Positions 41,926 through 49,202 of a stretch of 64,000 nucleotides of DNA are shown here, piece after piece. Under the pieces are notes generated by a model that saw only the letters and a program-made list of their open reading frames with translations, was not told where the DNA came from and made no database searches. The DNA is from Fredinandcohnia onubensis. GTDB taxonomy: Bacteria > Bacillota > Bacilli > Bacillales > Bacillaceae_L. The number at the start of each line of letters is the position of its first letter. Positions within the stretch are counted from its first letter, which is position 1. Location of the stretch: NCBI RefSeq assembly GCF_002734215.1, contig NZ_NSEB01000011.1, forward strand, positions 372,001 to 436,000, read 5' to 3'. The position numbers were made by a program, and so were the translations under genes.

Positions 41926-42612
41926 CTAGTTCCCCAATAATTCTCTTGTCTTCTCCAGGATTTCCTGGTCTTTGAGGCGGAATTTAAATTCGACTCTTCG
42001 GGAGGCTTGGCCGTTGTAGTTTCCATCAGAGTCTGAGCGCCCATCGGTAAAGGACCTCCCATTTACGGTTAGTTTTGTTTTGAGATGCCCCTGGATGTTT
42101 TTATACGGAAATTCACTACTTAGTATATATTCTGCGACACTATACGCCCGCTGCTGGGAAAGTTCTAGATTATACAAATAGGTGCCATCCTTGTCCGCAT
42201 GCCCCTCTATAATAATTTCTGAAATATACTCCTCATATCCATTTTCTAGGAGCACATCCAAGTAAGCTGGAACGAATTCGTCCAAAAATGTAAAAGCTTC
42301 ACGCTTCAGCACAGCGGAGTCATACTCAAACAGGATATCCGTATTGAAAATCAAGGCTCCTGTTTTCTCATCAATTTCGATGCTAGAGTCGCTGAATTTT
42401 TGATTGAGATCTTCAATGAGCCCCACCCTGACACCCATGATTTGATCGATCGTTTTTTTCATTTCTTGAATTTGAAACGATTTAATCACCATCATGATGA
42501 TAAAAATGAGAATAAAACATAGCAAAACCGATGTTAGTAAATCGGTGAAAGACGGCCAAAACGAACTCTCCTCTTGCTCCCGGTGAAAAAGCCTTTGGTA
42601 TTTACTAATCAT
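41926..42612 (-). CDS. MotB/OmpA-like stator protein, ZorB-like
   Basis: 228-residue protein with a short cytoplasmic N-terminus, one membrane helix (~24-44) and a C-terminal OmpA-type peptidoglycan-binding domain (~85-210). The helix begins FWPSFTDLLTSVLL, with Asp24 in the position of the ion-binding aspartate of MotB/ZorB. The OmpA domain shows ILFEYDSAVLKREA, IEGHADKDGTYLYNLELSQQR and NGQASRRVEF. AAGGA serves the ATG at 42612; a TTG three codons upstream is the alternative. It overlaps the MotA/ZorA-like gene by 8 nt. Flagellar MotB is unlikely because no flagellar gene is near and the partner has a long tail. Confidence 0.85.
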   Translation of the reverse strand: MISKYQRLFHREQEESSFWPSFTDLLTSVLLCFILIFIIMMVIKSFQIQEMKKTIDQIMGVRVGLIEDLNQKFSDSSIEIDEKTGALIFNTDILFEYDSAVLKREAFTFLDEFVPAYLDVLLENGYEEYISEIIIEGHADKDGTYLYNLELSQQRAYSVAEYILSSEFPYKNIQGHLKTKLTVNGRSFTDGRSDSDGNYNGQASRRVEFKFRLKDQEILEKTRELLGN

Positions 42613-44431
42613 TGGTTCCAATCCTTACCCGGCTGTTTTCTTGAACTGTACTCTGGGCAATCGACTGGAGCTGTCGATTCAATTGTTGAAATTCCTGACC
42701 GATATCTCCTAATGTCTGCTGCAATTGGCGAGCATTTCTCTGGCCGACATCCCCTGTAATTTCACCAATTTGTTTAAACTCTTTTTTCACAGCCTCATTC
42801 ATTTCCAGCATGTACTCATTCATATTTCGACTGAATTTATCAAGTTTTTCTCCGAGTGTTCCCTCGAGGTTTGTTACATATTTCGAAAGTGTATCGCGTA
42901 AAGCATTCACGCTTGTGTCAATATGGTTTTCTTTATATTGGAAGGAATCCCCTATTTGTGCAATGGTCCGGTTGATTTCATTTAATAGCTTCATATACTT
43001 CATGCCAACCTGCTCATTTGAACGCGAGGCTTCACTCAGGTAACTTTCAATCGCCTGTGCATTTGTCAAGTGAACCTGCAAGTGCGAATTAAATTCGTGG
43101 GTAAACTGTGTCAATTCATCAAAACGATAGGTTAACAGATTTTTATATTCGCTTTGCGCTTTGTTAATCGAATCAAGCGCATGAGGCAAACGGCCAATTG
43201 AGTTGCCCAGTGCCTTAAAATCATTACGAACATCACGTAAGGAAGAAATAATATCGGTTAACTTTGAACTTACATCCGTTCCAAACACACGCTCAAACTG
43301 TAGATTATTTTCCTTCATTAATTTGATCGAGTGCTCACTTTGTTCATTCATTTTATCAAACGCACCATAAATGGATTCCTGCCTCTGGGCAATGGAAGAG
43401 AAATACTCTCTAATATCGACCACTGACTGCTGAAAATGATTCATCGTTTCCTTTTGATCCGTTGTTAATTCCGCTACCTTTTTATAGGTTTCTGTAAAAG
43501 CACTTCTCATTTTCTCATTGCGCTGGTCCATGTTCTGAAAGTAAATAAACAATTGATCAAAGTTTTGGTTCAACTTTTTCACACCTTGATCAAAACCTTC
43601 CGTTAATTCCTCCACACCATGAAAAATAGCCGAAAACTGTTTTAGATTTTCCGTAAGTCCTTCATTGAATTTCGCCAAATCTTTTGCAGATTGTTGCAAA
43701 CCAACCGTATACTCTTGGAACCCTTTAAACGAATTCACAATACTTTGAAGGGATTCTTGATTTGAGTTTCGTAATTCAATGATCGAGGAATGAATGGTTT
43801 CTGAAACAGCAATAAGTCGTCCCATTCCATCCTGTTCATTTCCTTCTAAAATGGACTCCGTCTTGAGCATAATATCGGTCAACATAAATTCCGTATTCGC
43901 AACCCGAGTAACGATCGTCATAATCAACGAGAGTCCCATCCCAGCAATACTTGTGTAAAATGCAACATCAATTCCTGCAAGGACGGTTGCGACATTCTCC
44001 ACCAGCATGTCACCAGTTGTATCTATGCTACCAAGTGACATCGCAAGACCAATAAACGTCCCGAGTACACCAATCAAGATAAAAATCGAAACCGTCATCT
44101 GAACAATTTTAATCAGGTTTACAACAGGCACATTAAACACACGCCATCCTGAAATTTTATTTTGGACAAATGTTTCCACCTTCACCGATTCCTTTTGTTT
44201 CATTTGTTCAAAATCCGCCTGAATTCGATTCAGTGGTTCCATCTCTAATGAATTCGTGTCACGGATAAAATTACGAATTCTCCTTAGTTTGCTGTACAAC
44301 GTAAAATGAACCAAGATTGCTACCACAAAACCTACAAAAAGCGCCATAAAAATCAATTCAATCAATGGACTAGTCAAGACTGCCTCTGCCTGCTGCTCAC
44401 TCACAAACACCTTCAAGATTGCTTCAACCAT
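42605..44431 (-). CDS. MotA/TolQ/ExbB-like protein with a long helical tail, ZorA-like
   Basis: 608-residue membrane protein. Three hydrophobic helices lie at ~22-44, 107-132 and 148-175; the last two contain the MotA/ExbB core GVLGTFIGLAMSL and DVAFYTSIAGMGLSLIMT. Residues ~180-608 form an almost uninterrupted, predicted coiled-coil cytoplasmic tail rich in Gln, Asn, Glu and Ser. This layout (three helices plus a very long tail, paired with a MotB/OmpA protein) is that of ZorA in Zorya anti-phage systems, where the motor tail transmits the signal. No zorC, zorD or zorE is adjacent. GGAGGAGAATGA precedes the ATG. Confidence 0.85.
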   Translation of the reverse strand: MVEAILKVFVSEQQAEAVLTSPLIELIFMALFVGFVVAILVHFTLYSKLRRIRNFIRDTNSLEMEPLNRIQADFEQMKQKESVKVETFVQNKISGWRVFNVPVVNLIKIVQMTVSIFILIGVLGTFIGLAMSLGSIDTTGDMLVENVATVLAGIDVAFYTSIAGMGLSLIMTIVTRVANTEFMLTDIMLKTESILEGNEQDGMGRLIAVSETIHSSIIELRNSNQESLQSIVNSFKGFQEYTVGLQQSAKDLAKFNEGLTENLKQFSAIFHGVEELTEGFDQGVKKLNQNFDQLFIYFQNMDQRNEKMRSAFTETYKKVAELTTDQKETMNHFQQSVVDIREYFSSIAQRQESIYGAFDKMNEQSEHSIKLMKENNLQFERVFGTDVSSKLTDIISSLRDVRNDFKALGNSIGRLPHALDSINKAQSEYKNLLTYRFDELTQFTHEFNSHLQVHLTNAQAIESYLSEASRSNEQVGMKYMKLLNEINRTIAQIGDSFQYKENHIDTSVNALRDTLSKYVTNLEGTLGEKLDKFSRNMNEYMLEMNEAVKKEFKQIGEITGDVGQRNARQLQQTLGDIGQEFQQLNRQLQSIAQSTVQENSRVRIGTND

Positions 44432-44471
44432 TCATTCTCCTCCTTCATTGCACGTCCATTTTTCACCCTCA

Positions 44472-44668
44472 AATCAAATGCGCCTTAGCGTATTTGCGCC
44501 CGATTTTTTTCGACCTTGGTCGAAAAATTACCGTTGAAAAATCGTGGCATCCGCCGGAGGCTTTAACTATATTCAGTTGGGATAGAATCCCACGCAAATT
44601 ATTTATCATTACCTCCGCTGTCCCACAACTTACTGAAGTGAAGGAATTCTGCTGAATATAGTTATAGC
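44472..44668. repeat. Structured dispersed repeat, copy C
   Basis: Same order as copies A and B: an AAATGCGCC/GCGTATTT left hairpin, GCGCCCGATTTTTTT, inner hairpin TTTTTCGACC/GGTCGAAAAA, TGGCATCCGCCGGAGGC, then arms TTAACTATATTCAG (44563-44576) and CTGAATATAGTTAT (44652-44665). An extra TGGGAT/ATCCCA hairpin sits in the loop. Together with copy A it shows paired (compensatory) base changes. Confidence 0.85.
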
Positions 44669-44821
44669 TATTCGAAAAATGGACAAATCATGCATTTGAA
44701 TGAAAAAAGTGATATGATATAGCGACAATGAGAGCGATACCATTTTAATAAGCTATTAGCTTTGCAATAATTCGAATTTTACGTTACTTTATAATTAATG
44801 CTATAAATGGGGATGATACAG

Positions 44822-45661
44822 ATGGAACAAAATGACTTATTAACGATCTATACAAACTTGCATAAAGAAATCGGAAATACAAAAAAACACTTGTGTTCTC
44901 GTTTAAATCATAGTTTAAAGCAGATTCCTACTTTTATAGACACGATTAGGGAAGTACTGTTACCAGAATACTATTGTACAAGTAAAGAACGTAATATTGA
45001 GTACGAATTAAAGAATCTGGCAAAACTTCAACACCTTTTAGAGGAAATCTTATCCCATAAAAGCGACGAGCAAGTCGTAAAGCAAGACACATTGAGCTTT
45101 CTTGAATTGTTACCGTCGTTACGATTAATCATCATGAAGGATGTTGACGCTGCATTTCGAAAAGATCCCGCTGCCAAAAGCTATGAAGAAATTGCGCTAA
45201 CCTATCCAGGTGTTTTTTCAATCATTGTTCATCGAATTTCTCATGAACTTCATAAAATGGGCTATACGTTAGTATCTCGCGGCATTTCTGAATATGCACA
45301 TGGCAAAACAGGAATCGACATTCACCCTGGTGCTACGATTGGTCATAGCTTTTTTATGGACCATGGAACTGGCATTGTTGTCGGGGAAACCACTTTGATT
45401 GGTAACGATGTAACACTCTACCAAGGTGTGACACTTGGTGCCTTTTCATTTGACCGCGATAAAAATGGCGAAATTATCAAAGGTGGAAAAAGGAGACATC
45501 CGGTCATCGAAGATAATGTGACCATTTATGCGGGTGCTACGATTCTTGGTGGTGAAACCGTGATTGGACGAGATTCCATTGTTGGTGGAAACGTTTGGCT
45601 GACAAAAAGCATCCCAGCTGGAAGTAAGGTTGTTACAGTCATTCAAAATAAAATGCTATAG
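44822..45661 (+). CDS. epsC: Serine O-acetyltransferase, EpsC type
   Basis: 279-residue hexapeptide-repeat acyltransferase. A helical N-terminal region (~1-130) precedes the left-handed beta helix, which starts KTGIDIHPGATIGHSFFMDHGTGIVVGETTLIGNDVTLYQ and continues through VTIYAGATILGGETVIGRDSIVGGNVWL. The catalytic histidine/aspartate are in FMDHGTG, and the loop FSFDRDKNGEIIKGGKRRHP is typical of serine acetyltransferases. It makes O-acetylserine for cysteine synthesis, using acetyl-CoA. The ATG at 44822 follows GGGGA; an ATG at 44807 has no ribosome binding site. No cysK or cysS is adjacent, unlike canonical cysE operons. Confidence 0.85.
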   Translation: MEQNDLLTIYTNLHKEIGNTKKHLCSRLNHSLKQIPTFIDTIREVLLPEYYCTSKERNIEYELKNLAKLQHLLEEILSHKSDEQVVKQDTLSFLELLPSLRLIIMKDVDAAFRKDPAAKSYEEIALTYPGVFSIIVHRISHELHKMGYTLVSRGISEYAHGKTGIDIHPGATIGHSFFMDHGTGIVVGETTLIGNDVTLYQGVTLGAFSFDRDKNGEIIKGGKRRHPVIEDNVTIYAGATILGGETVIGRDSIVGGNVWLTKSIPAGSKVVTVIQNKML

Positions 45662-45675
45662 ATTATTTTTTAAAA

Positions 45676-45711
45676 AGGAAATTGTTCGTCAAAGGCAATT
45701 TTCTTTTTTTA
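45676..45711 (+). terminator. Terminator of the serine acetyltransferase gene
   Basis: GAAATTG/CAATTTTC stem (one bulge) followed by seven Ts, 14 bp past the stop. Confidence 0.6.
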
Positions 45712-45764
45712 TTCTCACACTCTTTTTCTTCCAGAATACGATAAGGAAAAAAGGACTGTGATAG

Positions 45765-46385
45765 ATGCCTATTTCGTTTCCAGTAAGTATAAGAACACAA
45801 GCGTTCAGATTCGGGCCTCAAAAAAGAGTCCATTACCCTCAGGTCGAAAGAATGCAGAATCAACAACTCCAGCAAGTAATCAATCAATCGATTGTCCAGC
45901 AGACCCAAGGACTCATTTCATTACAGGTTGGAAATATGCCCTCGACTGTGGTAGAAATGCTCGGATATTACGAAATTAAAAACAACCAGCGGCAGGTTCT
46001 TAGTCTGACTCAATCAAATTACACCTATCATGACAGGGCCGCCCATGGTATGACTTATATCCGGTCATTAACATTTGATCTTAAACGTGGTAGACGGTGT
46101 GACCTCAAGGACCTTTTTAAGCCAGATAGTGACTATATTAATAGATTATCAAACCTCGTTTCCGAACAAATCAAAGAGCGTAACATTGATCTACTATCTG
46201 AATTCACGACGATAAGCCCAAATCAGGAATTTTATATCGCTGACAAAACACTAGTCCTCTATTTTCAACTGTATGACCTGACTCCATATGTATTTGGCTT
46301 CCCGATGTTTCCAATTTCCGTCTATGACATTCAAGATATCATTGATGAAGATGGACCCCTTGGGAGAATGGCGACAAATGATTGA
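45765..46385 (+). CDS. DUF3298 domain-containing protein
   Basis: 206-residue protein without signal peptide or membrane helix. The order LISLQVGNMPSTVVEMLGYYE, RAAHGMTYIRSLTFDLKRGRRCDLKDLFKPDSDYINRLSNLV and PNQEFYIADKTLVLYFQLYDLTPYVFGFPMFPI matches the DUF4163-DUF3298 module found in RsiV and PdaC, where it is extracellular. In this protein the module stands alone and appears cytoplasmic or spore-associated. AAAGGA lies 9 nt before the ATG. It is monocistronic and converges with asnA on a shared terminator. Function unknown. Confidence 0.75.
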   Translation: MPISFPVSIRTQAFRFGPQKRVHYPQVERMQNQQLQQVINQSIVQQTQGLISLQVGNMPSTVVEMLGYYEIKNNQRQVLSLTQSNYTYHDRAAHGMTYIRSLTFDLKRGRRCDLKDLFKPDSDYINRLSNLVSEQIKERNIDLLSEFTTISPNQEFYIADKTLVLYFQLYDLTPYVFGFPMFPISVYDIQDIIDEDGPLGRMATND

Positions 46386-46393
46386 TCAATTAG

Positions 46394-46440
46394 AAAAAAG
46401 CTTAAATGGCGAATAATCATATTCCACCATTTAAGCTTTT
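46394..46440. terminator. Bidirectional terminator between the DUF3298 gene and asnA
   Basis: AAAAGCTTAAATGG/CCATTTAAGCTTTT, a perfect 14-bp stem with Ts on both strands. Confidence 0.9.
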
Positions 46441-46456
46441 GACCATTTATTGAATG

Positions 46457-47431
46457 CTACAAAAGCATGATATTCTGTTCTTTGCATTCTTTTCTGATTT
46501 TTTCATTCCATACGGAAGCCTGAACTTCGCCTATATGGGCCTTTTTTAGCAGGAACATACATAATCGTGACTGCCCAATTCCTCCCCCAATTGTATAAGG
46601 GAGCTTCTTTTCGAGGATTGCTTTATGATAAGGTAATCCTTTCCGGTCTTCATGAAAAGATGACCTTAACTGTTTGAGGAGGGCTTTTTCATCAACTCGT
46701 ACCCCCATTGAAGAAATTTCAATCGCGGTTTGTAATAATGGACTCCAGAAGAGCATATCCGCATTCAAGGTCCAATCATCATAATCTGGAGAGCGCCCGT
46801 CATGTCCCTCACCTGAACGCAGCACCCCACCAATTTGCATAATGAAAACAGCACCATGTTTTTTGGCTATGATAAATTCTCGTTCCTTTGTTGTGTTGTA
46901 TGGGTACATATCCTCTAGCTCTTGGGAAGTAATAAAGAAAATGTCATTAGGTAAAATCGGGGTTAGTTGCGAATGTAAACCATACATGTGGAGTTCGGTC
47001 GTCTTGATTGCCTGATAAATTTTTCTAACTTCCTTCTTCAGTGTTGCCAGATTGCGTTCTTCTTTTGAAATGACCTTCTCCCAATCCCATTGATCCACAA
47101 ATATCGAATGGAGATTATCCAGCTTTTCATCCCTTCTAATCGCATGCATATTCGTATATAAACCCGTTCCTTTTACAAACCCATATCTGCTTAAAGCCAC
47201 TCTTTTCCATTTTGCAAGAGACTGAACCACTTCAATGTTTTTATTTTTAATATCAGCAGCATCAAATGAGAGGACACGCTCGTATCCATTTAAATCATCA
47301 TTGATTCCCTCGCCATTCTGAACCAGCAAGGGGGCTGATACCTTTAATAAACGCATTGACTTAGAAAACTTATTCTCAAAATAATGCTTTAGTTCATTAA
47401 TCGCTGCTTGTGTATGAAGGATATCCAACAC
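46457..47431 (-). CDS. asnA: Aspartate--ammonia ligase (asparagine synthetase A)
   Basis: 324-residue AsnA, which makes asparagine from aspartate, ammonia and ATP in the cytoplasm. The class II aminoacyl-tRNA-synthetase-like fold is evident: LLKVSAPLLVQNGEGINDDLNGYERVLSF, KWKRVALSRYGFVKGTGLYTNM, HSIFVDQWDWEKVI and the C-terminal PYTIGGGIGQSRLCMFLL. The start is GTG at 47431, 10 nt after AAGGTGA. An ORF of ten codons with a much stronger ribosome binding site ends just upstream. It may be constitutive or growth-linked; no T-box was seen. Confidence 0.95.
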   Translation of the reverse strand: MLDILHTQAAINELKHYFENKFSKSMRLLKVSAPLLVQNGEGINDDLNGYERVLSFDAADIKNKNIEVVQSLAKWKRVALSRYGFVKGTGLYTNMHAIRRDEKLDNLHSIFVDQWDWEKVISKEERNLATLKKEVRKIYQAIKTTELHMYGLHSQLTPILPNDIFFITSQELEDMYPYNTTKEREFIIAKKHGAVFIMQIGGVLRSGEGHDGRSPDYDDWTLNADMLFWSPLLQTAIEISSMGVRVDEKALLKQLRSSFHEDRKGLPYHKAILEKKLPYTIGGGIGQSRLCMFLLKKAHIGEVQASVWNEKIRKECKEQNIMLL

Positions 47432-47441
47432 AGGTTTGTAT

Positions 47442-47474
47442 TCACCTTGTAAAGATATAGAAGTAATTGTCCAT
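47442..47474 (-). CDS. Short upstream ORF (10 codons) in the asnA leader
   Basis: GGAGGTGA directly precedes ATG, encoding MDNYFYIFTR and then TGA. The stop lies inside the AAGGTGA ribosome binding site of asnA, and asnA is in another frame. The overlap suggests translational coupling or a leader-peptide function. No amino-acid run typical of an attenuator is present. Confidence 0.4.
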   Translation of the reverse strand: MDNYFYIFTR

Positions 47475-47608
47475 TCACCTCCGTGAAAGTATGCAGGAGT
47501 CCAACTCCATTTCTTAGACTTATTACCCTATGTGCTAACGCCCTAAAGTGTTACAGCAATACTTTAAAATGTATGGGTTAGGTGCGGAAAAAATGTGTTA
47601 GAAAAAAC

Positions 47609-47646
47609 AAAAAAACTTGGATAGAGAATAATCCAAGCTTTTTTTG
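47609..47646. terminator. Terminator of the queC-transporter operon
   Basis: CTTGGAT/ATCCAAG stem around a 9-nt loop with at least six Ts on either strand. It is 18 bp past the transporter stop codon. Confidence 0.85.
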
Positions 47647-47663
47647 ATCAATTTATAGTTTTA

Positions 47664-48203
47664 TTATTGTGACACGACTTCCTTATCCATTGATGGGTTA
47701 ATTTGATGAAGGATAAACGCACCAATTCCCTGAATGATTGTTTTCACTAGAACTTGACCAATAATAGCCGCAGGAACAGCTTCCCATGGCAACATGTTAG
47801 CACCAAGTGGACTTAAACCAATGATCACAAAGACTGCTGAATCGAGTAATCCACCCACTAAGCCACTGTAAAAGACTCTCCAACTCATTGGCAACTTGAG
47901 TCGTGTATAAATTTCTGTATCAGTTGTTTCTGCAAGTAAAAATGAAATCGCAGATGCAAATACAATCAATAACGTATCACCTAATAAAAACGATACAAGC
48001 GCTGATAATAGTAAGGCAGTACAGATAAAGACATACGTCAATTTTCTCCCATATCGATTTTGAACAAAGTCTCTAAAAATAAACGTTGCTCCGATAAGAA
48101 GTGTCCCCATCGGTACGATGAAAACACCTAGTGTCATAGGTTGCAAAGCTGCTGTTATGACATTCGCTAGAATAATAGATAAAAGATATAAAATGACTCT
48201 CAT
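47664..48203 (-). CDS. yhhQ: VUT-family queuosine precursor transporter (YhhQ/DUF165)
   Basis: 179-residue membrane protein with six hydrophobic helices. ILANVITAALQPM at the N-terminus, TFIFRDFVQNRYGRKLTY and FASAISFLLAETTDTEIYTRLKLP in the middle, and GLVGGLLDSAVFVIIGLSP near the end are typical of the VUT/YhhQ family, which imports the queuosine precursors preQ0 and preQ1. AGGAGGATTATC precedes the ATG. It lies 47 bp after queC and has no terminator in between, so both genes are under the preQ1 riboswitch. Confidence 0.87.
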   Translation of the reverse strand: MRVILYLLSIILANVITAALQPMTLGVFIVPMGTLLIGATFIFRDFVQNRYGRKLTYVFICTALLLSALVSFLLGDTLLIVFASAISFLLAETTDTEIYTRLKLPMSWRVFYSGLVGGLLDSAVFVIIGLSPLGANMLPWEAVPAAIIGQVLVKTIIQGIGAFILHQINPSMDKEVVSQ

Positions 48204-48250
48204 GATAATCCTCCTAAGTTACATTCTTGTTGTTTTACATAAATTGTGTA

Positions 48251-48925
48251 TTATTTGAATTCCTCAACTCTCTCACGTGATTCAAGGTAAAGAGTTAATC
48301 CATTTTTTCTTAATTTACAGGCAGGGCACTCCCCACAGCCATCTCCGATGATACCCTCATAACAAGTTAATGTCTTTTCACGAACAAAATCCAGGACACC
48401 CAAATCATCAGAAAGCTTCCATGTTTGTGCCTTATCCAACCACATTAACGGAGTATGGATGACAAACTGTTGATCCATTGATAAATTAATCGTTACATTT
48501 AGAGATTTGATAAAAGAATCTCTACAATCCGGATACCCACTAAAATCAGTTTCAGAAACACCTGTAATGATGTGTTTCGCCCCTACTTGGCTTGCTAAAA
48601 CAGCAGCAAATGATAAAAAGAGAAGATTACGGCCAGGTACAAATGTCGATGGTAATTCGCCATCTTCGCCTTCCTTTATCTCCATATCATTTCGAGTTAA
48701 CGCATTCGGAGCAAGTTGATTTAAAAGCTGCATATCCAAAATATATTGGGTAACATTTACCTCGCTCGCAATCGCCTTTGCGCACTCAATCTCCTGCTTA
48801 TGTCGTTGGTTGTAATTAAAAGTAACAACCTCAACTTCTTTAAAAGTTTCTAAGGCCCAAAATAAACATGTGGTACTGTCTTGCCCACCACTGAATACCA
48901 CAATCGCCTTTTCATCTTTTAACAT
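48251..48925 (-). CDS. queC: 7-cyano-7-deazaguanine synthase QueC
   Basis: 224-residue enzyme that converts 7-carboxy-7-deazaguanine, ammonia and ATP into preQ0, for the tRNA modification queuosine. The PP-loop is [17 protein letters not shown] at the N-terminus, and the C-terminal zinc site is [19 protein letters not shown]. The ATG at 48925 follows AAGGAG; the frame extends 40 codons upstream only because it reads through the riboswitch. queD, queE and queF, usually adjacent, are absent from the window. Confidence 0.95.
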   Translation of the reverse strand: MLKDEKAIVVFSGGQDSTTCLFWALETFKEVEVVTFNYNQRHKQEIECAKAIASEVNVTQYILDMQLLNQLAPNALTRNDMEIKEGEDGELPSTFVPGRNLLFLSFAAVLASQVGAKHIITGVSETDFSGYPDCRDSFIKSLNVTINLSMDQQFVIHTPLMWLDKAQTWKLSDDLGVLDFVREKTLTCYEGIIGDGCGECPACKLRKNGLTLYLESRERVEEFK

Positions 48926-48948
48926 ATAAAAACTCCTTCCGACAAAAG

Positions 48949-48976
48949 AAAAAACAGTACCCCAAGAGAAGTACTG
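48949..48976 (-). terminator. Expression-platform terminator of the preQ1 riboswitch
   Basis: CAGTAC/GTACTG stem on the minus strand followed by TTTTTTC, located between the aptamer and the queC ribosome binding site. Premature termination on preQ1 binding is the expected mode. Confidence 0.85.
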
Positions 48977-48982
48977 CTTCAT

Positions 48983-49016
48983 CTTAGTTTTTTTAAAGAG
49001 GGGTGCTAGAACCTCT
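48983..49016 (-). ncRNA. preQ1-I riboswitch aptamer
   Basis: The minus strand reads AGAGGTTCTAGCACCCCTCT followed by TTAAAAAAACTAAG. This has the P1 stem (AGAGG/CCTCT), the conserved TTCTAGC loop with ACCC and the A-rich tail that forms the H-type pseudoknot of class I preQ1 riboswitches. It sits 58 nt upstream of queC and is followed by a terminator hairpin. Confidence 0.93.
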
Positions 49017-49129
49017 ACCGCTAAAAAACGGATTTTTGTATTCAACTAAAAATTATAGTATCACAAAAGTCAATACAGTGGTATAAAAACTTTGGATCGC
49101 CGCTTTTTCCACCAATTTCCTCCACCCCT

Positions 49130-49159
49130 GGGTCACAGGGACAGGTCCCTTGTCCCACC
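49130..49159 (+). repeat. REP-like palindrome, copy 3
   Basis: Starts GGGTCACAGGGACAGG and continues TCCCTTGTCCCACC, same family as 41171, 41835 and 54194. It lies in the gap between queC and the Gfo/Idh operon, just past the latter's end. Confidence 0.8.
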
Positions 49160-49202
49160 TTATCCTCCCTGCCCTACTGGTAATAATTATTTTAGTAGTT
49201 TA

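Noticed and set aside
41766-42062. 98-codon minus-strand ORF reading MGGPLPMGAQ
   Set aside because: It lies in another frame across the end of the ZorB-like gene and its terminator, has no ribosome binding site and looks like shadow coding.
41766-44431. Complete Zorya defence system
   Set aside because: Only the ZorA/ZorB-like pair is present; no ZorC, ZorD or ZorE candidate lies on either side, so only the motor part can be claimed.
45446-45646. Minus-strand ORF within the serine acetyltransferase gene
   Set aside because: It is antisense to the conserved beta-helix region and has no start signals; shadow ORF.
47432-47610. T-box leader for asnA
   Set aside because: No AGGGTGGNACCGCG-type T-box sequence or antiterminator pair is present in the leader.
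49017-49045. Extended N-terminus of QueC from 49045
   Set aside because: The extension would translate the preQ1 aptamer and its terminator; the ATG at 48925 has a strong ribosome binding site and gives the family length.
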